Shown here: one piece after another, positions 25,101 through 35,484 of the stretch | Layout of the letters: each line of letters opens with the position of its first letter | Position numbering within the stretch: the stretch's first letter is position 1 | Source: JALYUA01 sp038239305 | Lineage (GTDB): Bacteria > Acidobacteriota > Thermoanaerobaculia > UBA5066 > Gp7-AA6 | Length of the DNA: 64,000 bases | Assembly (NCBI GenBank): GCA_038239305.1 | Contig: JBBSEW010000008.1 | Location: 18,350-82,349 of the forward strand | Direction of reading: 5' to 3' | Position numbers and translations under genes: made by a program | Notes under the pieces: generated by a model | What the model saw: the letters and a program-made list of their open reading frames with translations, nothing else | Told to the model about the DNA's origin: nothing | The model's database searches: none

Positions 25101-25287
25101 CCTCCGCGACAACCGCGTGATCTACGAAGGCAAGATCGGATCGCTCCGCCGGTTCAAGGACGACGTCTCCGAGGTCAAACTCGGATTCGAGTGCGGGATC
25201 GGGCTCGAGAAGTATCAGGACGTCAAGACCGGAGACATCATCGAGGCGTACCAGGTCGAAAAGGTCGCCGGCGTGATGAATGGCTGA
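22141..25287 (+). CDS. infB: Translation initiation factor IF-2
   Basis: 1048 residues. IF-2 N-domain (about 1-55), a long low-complexity Pro/Ala/Gly linker (about 60-350) with many GPA/RP repeats, a second N-terminal helical module (about 455-525), then the G domain with VMGHVDHGKTSLLD (G1), DTPGHEAF (G3) and NKIDKAN (G4), followed by the beta-barrel and C-terminal domains that bind fMet-tRNA. A GTPase that brings initiator tRNA to the 30S subunit. Starts nine bases after the nusA stop. The linker is what makes it longer than E. coli IF-2. Confidence 0.97.
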   Translation: MGKIRVEELAAQMGIGSKEVLFLLQSIGVDVKSPQAALDESTVLAILQGKTHAPKQLIVRDTEARAPRPQKSALSRIKIVEKPPAGSGEGEVEEPVAPPKRERTARAAHPAEPARTAVIPSEPDAPTPAPVAAAAPVAAAAPAPATPPPAALVPPSAPASASASASSGSAASAVTSAPGTPAAPPAAAASAPAAPASSVAPPSPLPLPASASLSAPGRPSIPPAPLVMGPDGKPVPRRIVLPPKPIIPPRPTYPARPTGPAGPLAGAPGRPMGPAAGTSRPMGPASGNRPMGPAGRPLGPSGPSVYRPAPGGPGARPLGGPPRPGGGPGRPAGPLGRPTGPAASRGGAVPAVPGAERPTIKRKKDDKEDAKKTAKKGGAKPKITVADEVDLRDFVGTYEEDTYSDISLPLIEKTAEGEETPVAVRPVSKSALRRASKETRTHDSGKLLEFKKPLPTGPVFLSEGVTVKELSEKLGVLAKDILRLLMQRGMMATVNQPLDAATAIQIAKEVGAEAAVVSFEEELELARSSTQTSAAAEGTGKEARVPRAPVVTVMGHVDHGKTSLLDAIRQENVAGGEAGGITQHIGAYRVESHGKPIVFLDTPGHEAFTSMRARGAKATDIVVLVVAADDGVMPQTIEAIDHARAAKVPIIVAINKIDKANANTDRVKKELADRGVLLESWGGEVPSAEISALKKQGIDHLLELIQLVSEMSELTAPAVSEARGVVLEARREVGRGNIATVLVQAGNLKVGEVFFAGSVFGRVRSMQDDRGAKLDVAGPATPVEVTGFEDLPSAGDTFQVVEDEAKARSVVAFRQAKDREKAMAASSKFSLDQLFSKIQEGRVKELGIVLKADVVGSVEVLSQALKNLSNEKVKVSVLHAGVGAININDVLLASASKAIIVGFNVRPERKAEQEAEKVGVEIRLHTVIYNVTDEIKAAMEGLLDPTLKEVAQGRAEVRNTFKVPKFGIVAGCYITEGSISRSSKVRLLRDNRVIYEGKIGSLRRFKDDVSEVKLGFECGIGLEKYQDVKTGDIIEAYQVEKVAGVMNG

Positions 25288-25295
25288 AGCCGAAG

Positions 25296-25400
25296 GCCGG
25301 GAAACGGGAAACGGGAAGCGGGAAACGACGTAGGGCCGATCGGGCGCGTCTTTCGTTTTCCGTTCGCGTTTCCTGTCTCCGGTTTCCCGTCTCCCGATCC
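25296..25400. repeat. Inverted pair of period-7 arrays after infB
   Basis: 25296-25329 reads GGGAAAC, GGGAAAC, GGGAAGC, GGGAAAC beginning nine bases after the infB stop; 25347-25400 reads TTTCGTT, TTCCGTT, CGCGTTT, CCTGTCT, CCGGTTT, CCCGTCT in the opposite orientation and ends five bases before the DUF503 ATG. The two can pair into a long imperfect hairpin. Confidence 0.75.
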
Positions 25401-25405
25401 TTCCT

Positions 25406-25693
25406 ATGGTGCTCGCCTACGCCATCTTCGACATTCACCTTCCGGGCTGCCGCAGCCTGAAAGAGAAACGCATGGTCGTGAAGAGCCTCAAGTCCCGTAT
25501 CCGCCACGAGTTCGAGATCTCGGCGGCGGAGGTCGGCGGCCAGGACCTTTTGCAGCGATGCGAGCTCGGAGTCGGCGCCGTCGGCCCCGACCAGGCGCCC
25601 CTCGATGCGCTCCTCCAGGGCGTGCTCCGCTTCGTCGAAGCGAATCTGGAAGGGGACATCCTGGAGTATCGGAATGAGTTCATTCATGTCTAG
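25406..25693 (+). CDS. DUF503 (YlxP-like) protein
   Basis: 95 residues matching the DUF503 family: AYAIFDIHLPGCRSLKEKRMVVKSLKSRIRHEF region at the N-terminus (positions 4-36) and LEGDILEYRNEFIHV at the end. This small protein is encoded between infB and rbfA in many bacteria, exactly as here, which supports a role around ribosome assembly or translation, though its function is not well established. Separated from infB by an inverted repeat pair. Confidence 0.85.
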   Translation: MVLAYAIFDIHLPGCRSLKEKRMVVKSLKSRIRHEFEISAAEVGGQDLLQRCELGVGAVGPDQAPLDALLQGVLRFVEANLEGDILEYRNEFIHV

Positions 25694-25718
25694 AGCGGCG
25701 CGATGAAGGTCCCCCGTT

Positions 25719-25771
25719 TGGAGTTCGGTGGATTGAGTTCTGAACAGGGAGTTCTGAACCTGGAGTTCAAC
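25719..25771. repeat. Period-7 GGAGTTC/TGAACAG array after the DUF503 gene
   Basis: Reads GGAGTTC, GGTGGAT, TGAGTTC, TGAACAG, GGAGTTC, TGAACCT, GGAGTTC. Alternate units give a 14-bp super-period. It starts 25 bp after the DUF503 stop. Confidence 0.7.
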
Positions 25772-25854
25772 GTATCGAGTCCGGGTCACTGAAGTACTGT
25801 TCGACGCGGTCCGAATCATCCGGTTGACCCGGAATTCGAGGCTCACGACTCCCA

Positions 25855-25888
25855 ACCAGAAACTTAAAACCGAAGACCCAAACCCTCC
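25855..25888. repeat. Period-7 ACCAGAA-type array abutting rbfA
   Basis: Reads ACCAGAA, ACTTAAA, ACCGAAG, ACCCAAA, CCCTCC and runs into the rbfA ATG at 25889, covering the position of the ribosome binding site; no clear Shine-Dalgarno is left. Confidence 0.6.
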
Positions 25889-26344
25889 ATGAAAACTCCC
25901 TCCCGCCGAAGCGAACGTGTCGCGGACCTCGTCCGCGCGGAGATCTCGCGACTTCTCCTGCTCGAGGCTCACGATCCCCTGCTCCGCACGATCACCATCA
26001 CCGATGTCTCGATGCCGGCGGATCTGCGGTCCGCCCGGATCTACTTCTCCGTCCTGGGAGGCGATGCCGAGCGGGACGACGCGCGAGCGGCGCTCGATCG
26101 CGCGTCGAGCTTCCTTCGCCGCGAAGTCGGCCGGCGTTGCGCCCTCCGTTTCGTACCGGAGCTCCATTTTTTTCCGGACCTCTCGCTCGAGCGGGGGGCC
26201 CGCATCGAGGAGCTCCTCGCCAAAGTCGTGCCCACGGCGACGGACGTTCCGGGCGCGCCGGTCCCCGGTGAGGCAGTCGGCACGGACGACGATGGCGAGG
26301 AGGCCGGCGACGGCGATCGCGAACCCTCCGCGGAGACCGAGTGA
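25889..26344 (+). CDS. rbfA: 30S ribosome-binding factor RbfA
   Basis: 151 residues. Core RbfA pattern: RSERVADLVRAEISRLLL, TITDVSMPADLRSARIYFSV, and the C-terminal strand VPELHFFPDLSLERGARIEELL. Binds the 30S subunit during 16S rRNA 5'-end maturation and cold adaptation. After about residue 110 there is a low-complexity acidic tail (DDDGEEAGDGDREP) not needed for the KH-like fold. Its TGA overlaps the truB GTG, so the two are translationally coupled. Confidence 0.93.
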   Translation: MKTPSRRSERVADLVRAEISRLLLLEAHDPLLRTITITDVSMPADLRSARIYFSVLGGDAERDDARAALDRASSFLRREVGRRCALRFVPELHFFPDLSLERGARIEELLAKVVPTATDVPGAPVPGEAVGTDDDGEEAGDGDREPSAETE

Positions 26345-27288
26345 AGCCCGATTCGCTCGCGAGAGGATTTCTCATCCTCATCGACAAACCGGGCGGCCTG
26401 ACATCGCACGACGTGGTCGAACGCGTTCGCCGGGCGACCCGCATCCCACGAATCGGACACAGCGGAACGCTCGATCCGATGGCGACGGGCCTTCTGCTCC
26501 TCTGCGTCGGAGGCGCGGCTCGGCTCCAGGGATTCTTCACGCTGATGGACAAGTCGTACGAGGGGACGATCCGTCTCGGGCGCGCGACGACGACCTACGA
26601 CCGCGAAGGAGCTCCGCTCGGCGAGGAGCGCGACGCGTCCGGCATCGGGGCCGCCGCGATCGAGGAAGCTGCGGAAGCGTTCCGCGGGCAGTTCGACCAG
26701 TCGCCGCCTCCCTATTCCGCCAAAAAGATCAACGGCCGCAAGTTCTACGAGATGGCGCGCAGGGGGGAAGCGGTCCCGATTCTTCCCAAGAAGGTCCGGG
26801 TCAGCGAGCTTCGCCTCTCCGAACCCGCCGGCGGCCGCATCGCGTTCTCCATCTCCTGCACGTCGGGCACGTACATCCGCTCGATCGCCCACGAGATCGG
26901 AGAAAAGCTCGGGTGCGGGGCGCATCTCGAGAGCCTGCGCCGCACGCGGATCGGAGAGTTCCGGGTCGAGCAGGCAATCGCCCTCGAGCTCTTCGAATCC
27001 CTTCCTCCGGAGGAACGCGTTTCCGCCTCGCACGCCGTTCCGCTCTCCCGCGTTCCCTTCCCCTTCGAACGCCTGCGTCTCGCCTCCCTGGAGGCCTGGA
27101 AGGTGCGCAAAGGCCAGTCGATCCCGGCCCGCGGCGTCACGTCCGGCGAGGGAGCCTGGATCACGCTGCTCGGGCCCTCCGAGGAGATGGTCGCGCTCGC
27201 CCAGGTCTCGCCGATCGGCCACGGGGGCGTGTCGCTTTTGAAGCCGAAGATCGTGCTGGCCGAGGAGCCCGTGCCCGGACGACGGTAG
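26341..27288 (+). CDS. truB: tRNA pseudouridine-55 synthase TruB
   Basis: 315 residues from a GTG overlapping the rbfA stop (GTGA). The catalytic motif GHSGTLDPMATG contains the nucleophile Asp45; YSAKKINGRKFYEMARRGE and CTSGTYIRSIAHEIGEKLG are the other conserved blocks, followed by a PUA-like C-terminal part. Isomerises U55 in the T loop of tRNAs. The nus operon usually continues with ribF or nrnA; here it goes straight on to rpsO. Confidence 0.95.
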   Translation: MKPDSLARGFLILIDKPGGLTSHDVVERVRRATRIPRIGHSGTLDPMATGLLLLCVGGAARLQGFFTLMDKSYEGTIRLGRATTTYDREGAPLGEERDASGIGAAAIEEAAEAFRGQFDQSPPPYSAKKINGRKFYEMARRGEAVPILPKKVRVSELRLSEPAGGRIAFSISCTSGTYIRSIAHEIGEKLGCGAHLESLRRTRIGEFRVEQAIALELFESLPPEERVSASHAVPLSRVPFPFERLRLASLEAWKVRKGQSIPARGVTSGEGAWITLLGPSEEMVALAQVSPIGHGGVSLLKPKIVLAEEPVPGRR

Positions 27289-27426
27289 GGGCGGCTTGAG
27301 CGGCTGCCATCCGCGAGCCGGCCGAAAGGCGATAGCGGCCAGCGGGTTAGCCTCATTTCGCCTTCCCCCCGTCTCATGTTAGGCTTGGGGTTTATTAAAA
27401 AAGTGTAGAGAGTCATAGGAGTAATC

Positions 27427-27702
27427 TTGAACGCCACCACCTTTCAGACGGAAAAGCCGAGCATCGTGCAGAGCTTTCGTACCCACGACACCGACACCGG
27501 ATCCCCCGAAGTCCAGGTCGCGCTTCTGACGAACCGGATCACTTACCTGACCGACCATTTCAAGACGAACGCCAAGGATCATCACTCCCGGCGCGGTCTC
27601 TTGAAGCTCGTCTCCCGGCGCCGGCGCCTGCTCGACTACCTGAAGAGCGAGAGTGCCGATCGGTACCACCGGCTCATCGAGCGCCTCGGAATCCGTAAGT
27701 AA
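27427..27702 (+). CDS. rpsO: 30S ribosomal protein S15
   Basis: 91 residues from a TTG with AGGAG five bases upstream. Standard S15: VQSFRTHDTDTGSPEVQVA, LLTNRITYLTDHFKTNAKDHHSRRGLL and the C-terminal SRRRRLLDYLKSESADRY. Binds 16S rRNA at the central-domain three-way junction and often represses its own translation through the leader. An AT-rich stretch at about 27385-27405 (unusual in this GC-rich sequence) is a plausible promoter or S15-binding leader. Followed by pnp, the usual partner. Confidence 0.96.
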   Translation: MNATTFQTEKPSIVQSFRTHDTDTGSPEVQVALLTNRITYLTDHFKTNAKDHHSRRGLLKLVSRRRRLLDYLKSESADRYHRLIERLGIRK

Positions 27703-27813
27703 CATCCCACGGCCGACGGGCCGGGACGCGTTTCTCCTCCCGCGCGCGGGCATTCCGCCCCGCGCCCGCGTCCCATGCCGCCTTCGGCCTTTCGAAAGGA
27801 ACGTCCAAGCGCC

Positions 27814-30015
<2,202 letters not shown>

Positions 30016-30058
30016 TCGGTCGGATCGCCTGCGAGGCGACCGTTACTCGTCTGGAAGG

Positions 30059-30088
30059 CGCGCGGCCATGAGGCCGCGCGTTTTTTTT
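30059..30088 (+). terminator. Rho-independent terminator after pnp
   Basis: A perfect 9-bp stem CGCGCGGCC/GGCCGCGCG with loop ATGA followed by eight T residues, 43 bp after the pnp stop. Marks the end of the rpsO-pnp transcript. Confidence 0.95.
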
Positions 30089-30190
30089 GAGGCAGATCGC
30101 AGCGCCTGCGCGGCCGCCGCATTCGGCGGGGAACGGTCCGGTCCGCTATTCCCGGATTCGGGCGGATAATCAAAAGGGAAAGGGCTCACC

Positions 30191-30934
30191 ATGGACCGAT
30201 CCGCCGCCTCGGCGAACAAGCTTCTCGCGTCTCTCGATCGCGCTGACCTGAGTCGCCTGATCTCGCACCTCGAGCCGGTCGAACTGAAGTCGTCCCTTCC
30301 CCTCCACGAGATCGGCGCGCCGGTCTCGCACGTCTTCTTCCCTCTCGACTTCATGGCTTCGATGGTCGTCCGGATGGCGGATGGCTCTGAAATCGAATCC
30401 GGCACGATCGGCAACGAGGGAATCGTCGGGGTTCCGGCGCTCATGGACGGCGATATCCCCTTCGTCGAGACGTTCGTCCAGATCCCGGGCACTGCGCTGC
30501 GCCTCTCGCTCGACCGGTTCCGGCGCGAGCTCGCGCGCGGCGGAGGGCTGGCCGACGCGGTTTCCGAGTACACGCGCAATCTTCTCCGGCTGATCGTCCA
30601 GTCGAGCGCATGCAACCTCGCGCACTCCCTGCCGCAACGATGCGCCCGGATGCTCCTCATCTGCAGCGACTCGGTTTCCCGGGACACCTTTCGCATCACG
30701 CAGGAATTTCTCGCCGAGCTTCTGGCCGTCCGGCGCGCCAGCGTTACGGTGATCGCCGGAAAGCTGAAGGCGGCCGGGCTCCTGCAGTACCGTAACGGAA
30801 CCGTGACCATCCGCGACCGGGCCGGGCTCGAGCGGGCTTCGTGCGAGTGCTACCGAGTGATCCGCGCGCAGCTCGACCTCGATCAGCGGGTCCGAAGCGA
30901 TCGACCACCGGCCGTCGGAGGAGGGCGCCGTTGA
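30191..30934 (+). CDS. Crp/Fnr-family transcription regulator
   Basis: 247 residues. N-terminal cyclic-nucleotide-binding-like beta barrel (about 30-130: VSHVFFPLDFMASMVVRM, IGNEGIVGVPALMDG) and a C-terminal winged helix with ITQEFLAELLAVRRASVTV as recognition region. It lacks the Arg/Ser-containing phosphate-binding cassette of Crp and has no Fnr cysteine cluster, so the ligand is unknown. Related proteins in soil bacteria are often called Crp/Fnr regulators of unknown signal. Its TGA overlaps the TTG of the DUF5996 gene, so they are co-translated. Confidence 0.85.
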   Translation: MDRSAASANKLLASLDRADLSRLISHLEPVELKSSLPLHEIGAPVSHVFFPLDFMASMVVRMADGSEIESGTIGNEGIVGVPALMDGDIPFVETFVQIPGTALRLSLDRFRRELARGGGLADAVSEYTRNLLRLIVQSSACNLAHSLPQRCARMLLICSDSVSRDTFRITQEFLAELLAVRRASVTVIAGKLKAAGLLQYRNGTVTIRDRAGLERASCECYRVIRAQLDLDQRVRSDRPPAVGGGRR

Positions 30935-31830
30935 GCGACGACTGGCCGGACCTCGCCCCGGCTCGGTGGCTCGACACGCGCGAGACCCTGCATCGGTGGA
31001 CACAGATCCCGGGCAAGATCCTCCTTGCGAGAACACCGCTCGTGAATCATTACTGGAACGCCGCGTTCCAGTCCACGCCGCGAGGATGGACGACCGGTCC
31101 GATGCCGCGGCCCGACGGCGCCGGGGAGTTCTCGATGGATTTCGATTTCTGCGAGCATGCACTCATCATCCGTTCGAGCGACGGCGCATCGGGAACCGTG
31201 CCGCTCGTTCCCCGTTCGGTGGCGGATTTATACGAGGCGGTCGTCCGGGAGCTGGCCCGGCTCGGCATCCGAGTCCCGATCTGGACGATGCCGGTCGAGA
31301 TCGAGAATCCTACCCGCTTCGAGGATGACCGCACGCACGCTTCGTACGATCGGGAGTTCGTCGAGCGATTTCACAGGGCGTCGCTCTCGATTGAACGCGT
31401 CTTTCAGAAGTTCCGATCGCAGTTTCTCGGCAAGTCGAGTCCCGTCCATTTCTTCTGGGGCAGCTTCGACGTCTGCGTCACGCGCTTCTCGGGCCGGCCG
31501 GCGCCGGAGCGGCCCGACGCCGACCGGATCACGCAGGAGTCGTACTCGCAGGAGGTCTCGAGCGTCGGGTTCTGGTTGGGCGGGGGCCCCGTGACCGAGC
31601 CCTCGTTCTACGGGTACGCGGCGCCGGAGCCCGAGGGCTTCCGGGAGGCGCCCGTCGCTCCCGCCGCCGCTTACTACAATCCCGACCTCAAGGAATTCCT
31701 CCTTCCCTACGAGGCCGTGCGGACGGCGCCCGATCCGGAGGCCGATCTCCTCGCATTCTGCGAATCGACGTACGTGGCGGCCGCGGACCGGGGGCACTGG
31801 GATCGCGCGGCGCTGGAACGGAAAAAATAG
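30931..31830 (+). CDS. DUF5996 family protein
   Basis: 299 residues from a TTG with GGAGG upstream, overlapping the Crp-like stop (TTGA). Contains the family pattern: WLDTRETLHRWTQIPGKILL, NHYWNAAFQSTPRGWTTGPM, DFDFCEHALIIRSSDG, and PVHFFWGSFDVCVTRFSGR near 165-183. No signal peptide or membrane segment. Function of this family is not known to me. Overlap with a Crp/Fnr-type regulator suggests they act in one response. Confidence 0.8.
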   Translation: MSDDWPDLAPARWLDTRETLHRWTQIPGKILLARTPLVNHYWNAAFQSTPRGWTTGPMPRPDGAGEFSMDFDFCEHALIIRSSDGASGTVPLVPRSVADLYEAVVRELARLGIRVPIWTMPVEIENPTRFEDDRTHASYDREFVERFHRASLSIERVFQKFRSQFLGKSSPVHFFWGSFDVCVTRFSGRPAPERPDADRITQESYSQEVSSVGFWLGGGPVTEPSFYGYAAPEPEGFREAPVAPAAAYYNPDLKEFLLPYEAVRTAPDPEADLLAFCESTYVAAADRGHWDRAALERKK

Positions 31831-31961
31831 CCGGATTTCCGTTCCGCGCTGTTGGTTTGGGGAATCGCGATGTCCGCGGTCCTCCCGGATCGTGACGTCC
31901 AACGGATCGCCGATGAGCGATCGTTCCCCCCTTTCGCTAAACTCCCCGCCGAGGTGACCGC

Positions 31962-34900
31962 TTGAACTCACTGCCGCGCCTTCGCTTCGCCCTCTTCGCC
32001 TGCGCGCTCTCGTCTTTCTCGCCGCTTCTCTCCGGAGCATCTCCTTCCGGTGCAGGAGTCGATCCACGGCTCTTCTCCGACATGCGCTGGCGGTGCATCG
32101 GGCCCTTTCGCGGCGGACGGACGGTCGGCGCCGCGGGCATCCCGAATCAGCCGAACGTCTTCTTCATCGGGGTGAACAACGGCGGCGTTTGGAAAACGAC
32201 GGATGCCGGGCGGACGTGGTCGCCGATCTTCGATGGCCAGCCCACCGGTTCGATCGGAGCGATCGCGCTCGCTCCTTCGAATCCCGAAGTGATCTATGTG
32301 GGCACCGGCGAGGGCCTTCAGCGGCCGGACCTCTCGACGGGCGACGGCATCTACAAGTCCACGGACGGCGGGAAAACCTGGCGCCATCTGGGCCTGCGGG
32401 ACGGGCAGCAGGTGAGCGCGCTGATCGTCGATCCGAAGGACCCGAACCGCGTCTTCGCGGCCGTGCTCGGGCATCCTTACGGACCGAATCCGGAGCGCGG
32501 CGTCTTCCGCTCGACGGACGGCGGCGAAAGCTGGCAGAAGGTGCTCTCCCGCGACGAGAACACCGGCGCGGTGGCCCTCGCTTTCGATCCGGCCAACCCT
32601 CGCATCGTCTATGCCGACCTCTGGGCAGCGCGGCAGGCGCCCTGGGAGGTCGGCGCCTCGTTCAACGGGCCGGGAAGCGGCCTGTACAAGTCGGCTGACG
32701 GAGGCACGACGTGGGCGCACCTCGAGCAGGGGCTTCCGACGATCGCGCAGGGCCTCGGCCGGATCGGGCTCGCCGTGGCGCCCTCGGATCCGAACCGGAT
32801 CTACGCTCAGGTGGACGCCGACGCCGAGCACGCCGGAACGTACCGCTCGGACGATGCCGGCGCTTCCTGGAAGCGCGTGAACGCCGAAACGCGCGTCTCG
32901 GGGCGCGGGGGCGATTTCGCCGAGATCCGGGTCGACCCGAAGAATCCGGACGTCGTGTGGGTGGCCAACACATCGACATACCGTTCGACCGACGGCGCCC
33001 GCACGTTTACGCCGTTGAAGGGCGCGCCGGGCGGCGACGATTACCACACGATCTGGATCAACCCCGACAATCCCGAGATCGTCCTGCTCGCGGCCGATCA
33101 GGGCGCCACGATCACCTTGAACGGGGGAAAGACGTGGAGCTCCTGGTACAACCAGCCGACGGCCCAGTTCTACCACGTGATCACGGACGACCGGTTCCCG
33201 TACTGGGTCTATGGCGGCCAGCAGGAGAGCGGCTCCGCCGGCGTCGCGAGCCGCGGGGACTCGGGCGCGATCACCTTCCGCGACTGGCATCCCGTGGGAA
33301 TCGAAGAATACGGCTACGTCGCACCGGACCCTCTCGATCCGAACCTGATCTACGGAGGCAAGGCGACGCGATTCGACCAGCGCACGGGCGAGGTCCAGGA
33401 CGTCTCCCCCGTGCCGCTCCGCAACCCGAAATACCGGTTCGTGCGCACGATGCCGATCCTGTTTTCCCCGACGGATCCGCACACGCTCTACCTCGGGTCG
33501 AACGTCATCTTCCGCACGCGCGACGGCGGACGCTCCTGGGACACGATCTCTCCCGACCTGACGCGCGAGACGTGGGAAATGCCGGCCAGCGTTGGCATTT
33601 TCGCTCCGCTCGATCCCGAGAAAGGAAAACACCGGGGAGTGATCTACACGATCGCGCCCTCGCCGAAGGACGGAAACGTGATCTGGGCCGGCACGGACGA
33701 CGGGCTGATCCACGTCTCGCACGATGCCGGCAAGAGCTGGACGAACGTGACGCCGAAGGCTCTGACCCCATGGAGCAAAGTGTCGCTTCTCGAAGCCTCA
33801 CGCTTCGATGCGGCGACGGTCTACGCCGCGGTCAACCGTTTCCGGCTCGACGACCTCCACCCGCACATCTGGCGCACGCACGACTCAGGGGCCACGTGGC
33901 AGGAAACCGTGCGAGGACTTCCGGAGGACGCCGTCATCAACGCCGTCCGGGAGGATCCGGTCCGGCGTGGACTGCTCTTCGCCGGAAGCGAGCGGGGCGT
34001 GTTTTTCTCGATCGACGACGGCGACCGCTGGCAGGCGCTGCAGCTGAACCTTCCGCAGACCGCGGTCCGGGACCTCGTCGTCCACGGAGACGATCTCGTC
34101 GTCGGAACGCACGGGCGGTCCTTCTGGATTCTCGACAACATCACGCCGCTGCGGCAGATCACGCCGGAGGTCGAAACCGCCGAAGCGTTCCTCTTCGCGC
34201 CCGCGACGGCCTGCCGGATCCGCCGCAGCACGAACACCGACACGCCCCTTCCGCCGGAAGAGCCCGCCGGCCAGAACCCGCCGGACGGCGCGATCATCGA
34301 CTACGTTCTGACGCGCCCGGCGTCTTCCATGAAGCTCGAGATCCTGGATTCCTCCGGACGCGAGCTCATGACCTGGTCGACCAACGACGTCCCGGAGCCG
34401 GTGGAGAAAGATCTGAATGTTCCTGCCTACTGGCTGCGCGAGCCGGCCCGTCTCTCGTCGGATCCGGGCATGCACCGGTTCGTCTGGGATCTGCACTTGC
34501 CTGCACCACCGACCCTCGAGCACGAATATCCCATCTCGGCGATCGTGCACGACACGCCCCGTTCACCGCAGGGGCCCGCTGTTCTGCCCGGCCGGTACAC
34601 CGTGCGGCTCGTCGCGGGCCCGCAGACGCTGAGCCGCGAGCTCACGGTGAAGATGGATCCGCGTGTCACCGTCCCTCCGGAGGCCCTCGCGAGGCAGTTT
34701 GCGATGGCGACCGAGATGACGGCGGCTCTCCGCGAGGACCGCGCTCTCCTCTCGGGCGTCGAGGCGCTCCGCAAGCAGCTCGAATCGGCAGCCGCCAGGC
34801 CCGATGCGTGGTCGGCTCGCGAAACCATCGAGGCGTTAGTCGCGCGGCTGGCGGATCTCCAGGGAACCGGCCGCCGGGCCCGTCGTGGGGCAAGCGCGGG

Positions 34901-35108
34901 GCCCGACCTCGCCCGTTTAAACGAAGACCTCGCCCATCTCTACGAAATCGTGGAGGGGGCCACGGCGCTTCCGACGACGCAGGTCGAGTCCGCGTTCCGG
35001 GAGCTCCGGGAGACTCTCGCCCGGGCGAAGGGCCAGTGGAATGAGATCCGGAAAAACGACTTGCCGAAGGTGCCGAAGAACCTGCTTCCGCCGCAGATCT
35101 CTCCCTAG
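31962..35108 (+). CDS. Exported Asp-box (sortilin/BNR-like) beta-propeller protein
   Basis: 1048 residues from a TTG. Signal peptide (about 1-26: FALFACALSSFSPLLSGA). The body contains at least six Asp-boxes of the S/T-x-D-x-G-x-x-W type: STDGGKTW, STDGGESW, SADGGTTW, TRDGGRSW, SHDAGKSW, THDSGATW, as in VPS10/sortilin-like or sialidase-like ten-bladed propellers. The last 250 residues form a separate helical/beta domain. Such proteins are abundant in Acidobacteriota and Gemmatimonadota and are usually labelled glycosyl hydrolase without proven activity. Extracellular or periplasmic; ligand unknown. Confidence 0.85.
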   Translation: MNSLPRLRFALFACALSSFSPLLSGASPSGAGVDPRLFSDMRWRCIGPFRGGRTVGAAGIPNQPNVFFIGVNNGGVWKTTDAGRTWSPIFDGQPTGSIGAIALAPSNPEVIYVGTGEGLQRPDLSTGDGIYKSTDGGKTWRHLGLRDGQQVSALIVDPKDPNRVFAAVLGHPYGPNPERGVFRSTDGGESWQKVLSRDENTGAVALAFDPANPRIVYADLWAARQAPWEVGASFNGPGSGLYKSADGGTTWAHLEQGLPTIAQGLGRIGLAVAPSDPNRIYAQVDADAEHAGTYRSDDAGASWKRVNAETRVSGRGGDFAEIRVDPKNPDVVWVANTSTYRSTDGARTFTPLKGAPGGDDYHTIWINPDNPEIVLLAADQGATITLNGGKTWSSWYNQPTAQFYHVITDDRFPYWVYGGQQESGSAGVASRGDSGAITFRDWHPVGIEEYGYVAPDPLDPNLIYGGKATRFDQRTGEVQDVSPVPLRNPKYRFVRTMPILFSPTDPHTLYLGSNVIFRTRDGGRSWDTISPDLTRETWEMPASVGIFAPLDPEKGKHRGVIYTIAPSPKDGNVIWAGTDDGLIHVSHDAGKSWTNVTPKALTPWSKVSLLEASRFDAATVYAAVNRFRLDDLHPHIWRTHDSGATWQETVRGLPEDAVINAVREDPVRRGLLFAGSERGVFFSIDDGDRWQALQLNLPQTAVRDLVVHGDDLVVGTHGRSFWILDNITPLRQITPEVETAEAFLFAPATACRIRRSTNTDTPLPPEEPAGQNPPDGAIIDYVLTRPASSMKLEILDSSGRELMTWSTNDVPEPVEKDLNVPAYWLREPARLSSDPGMHRFVWDLHLPAPPTLEHEYPISAIVHDTPRSPQGPAVLPGRYTVRLVAGPQTLSRELTVKMDPRVTVPPEALARQFAMATEMTAALREDRALLSGVEALRKQLESAAARPDAWSARETIEALVARLADLQGTGRRARRGASAGPDLARLNEDLAHLYEIVEGATALPTTQVESAFRELRETLARAKGQWNEIRKNDLPKVPKNLLPPQISP

Positions 35109-35111
35109 CCG

Positions 35112-35483
35112 TCAGTAGGGCATCTCGTCGTCGCCGAGCCCGATCGCGTGCCCGATCTCGTGAACGACCGTGTCCCGGATCTCGCGGATCGCGTCCCCGC
35201 GCGTGCTACACATCCGGAGGATCGGCCCGCGGAAGATCGCGATCTGGGAAGGAAGATGCGAGACCGCGGACTGGCGATGGAAGAAATCGACGCCGCGGAA
35301 GATGCCGAAGAGCTCGGTGTCGTCCGGCGTGTCCGTCTCCTCATAGTCCTCCCTCGCCGGCTCCTCCTCGACGACGACCACCGCGTTCTCGAGGTACTTC
35401 CGGAAGTGAGCCGGAACCTGCGAGAGAGCTTCCTCGACGTAGGCCTCGAACTCTGCCGGGCTTATCCGCGAGGCTCCCGGCAC
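35112..35483 (-). CDS. Small zincin-like metallopeptidase
   Basis: 123 residues from a GTG. The zinc motif VVHEIGHAIGLGDDEM near the C-terminus has the HExxHxxGxxD arrangement; upstream is FRKYLENAVVVVEEEP and FGIFRGVDFFHRQ, matching the PF06262 zincin_1 family. No signal peptide, so cytosolic. Biological substrate is not known. It is immediately downstream of tatD (1 bp gap) and convergent with the Asp-box gene, whose stop is 3 bp away. Confidence 0.85.
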   Translation of the reverse strand: MPGASRISPAEFEAYVEEALSQVPAHFRKYLENAVVVVEEEPAREDYEETDTPDDTELFGIFRGVDFFHRQSAVSHLPSQIAIFRGPILRMCSTRGDAIREIRDTVVHEIGHAIGLGDDEMPY

Positions 35484-35484
35484 T

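Noticed and set aside
31968..33722. 584-codon minus-strand frame opposite the Asp-box gene
   Set aside because: Antisense shadow with no domain; sense gene has signal peptide and Asp-boxes.
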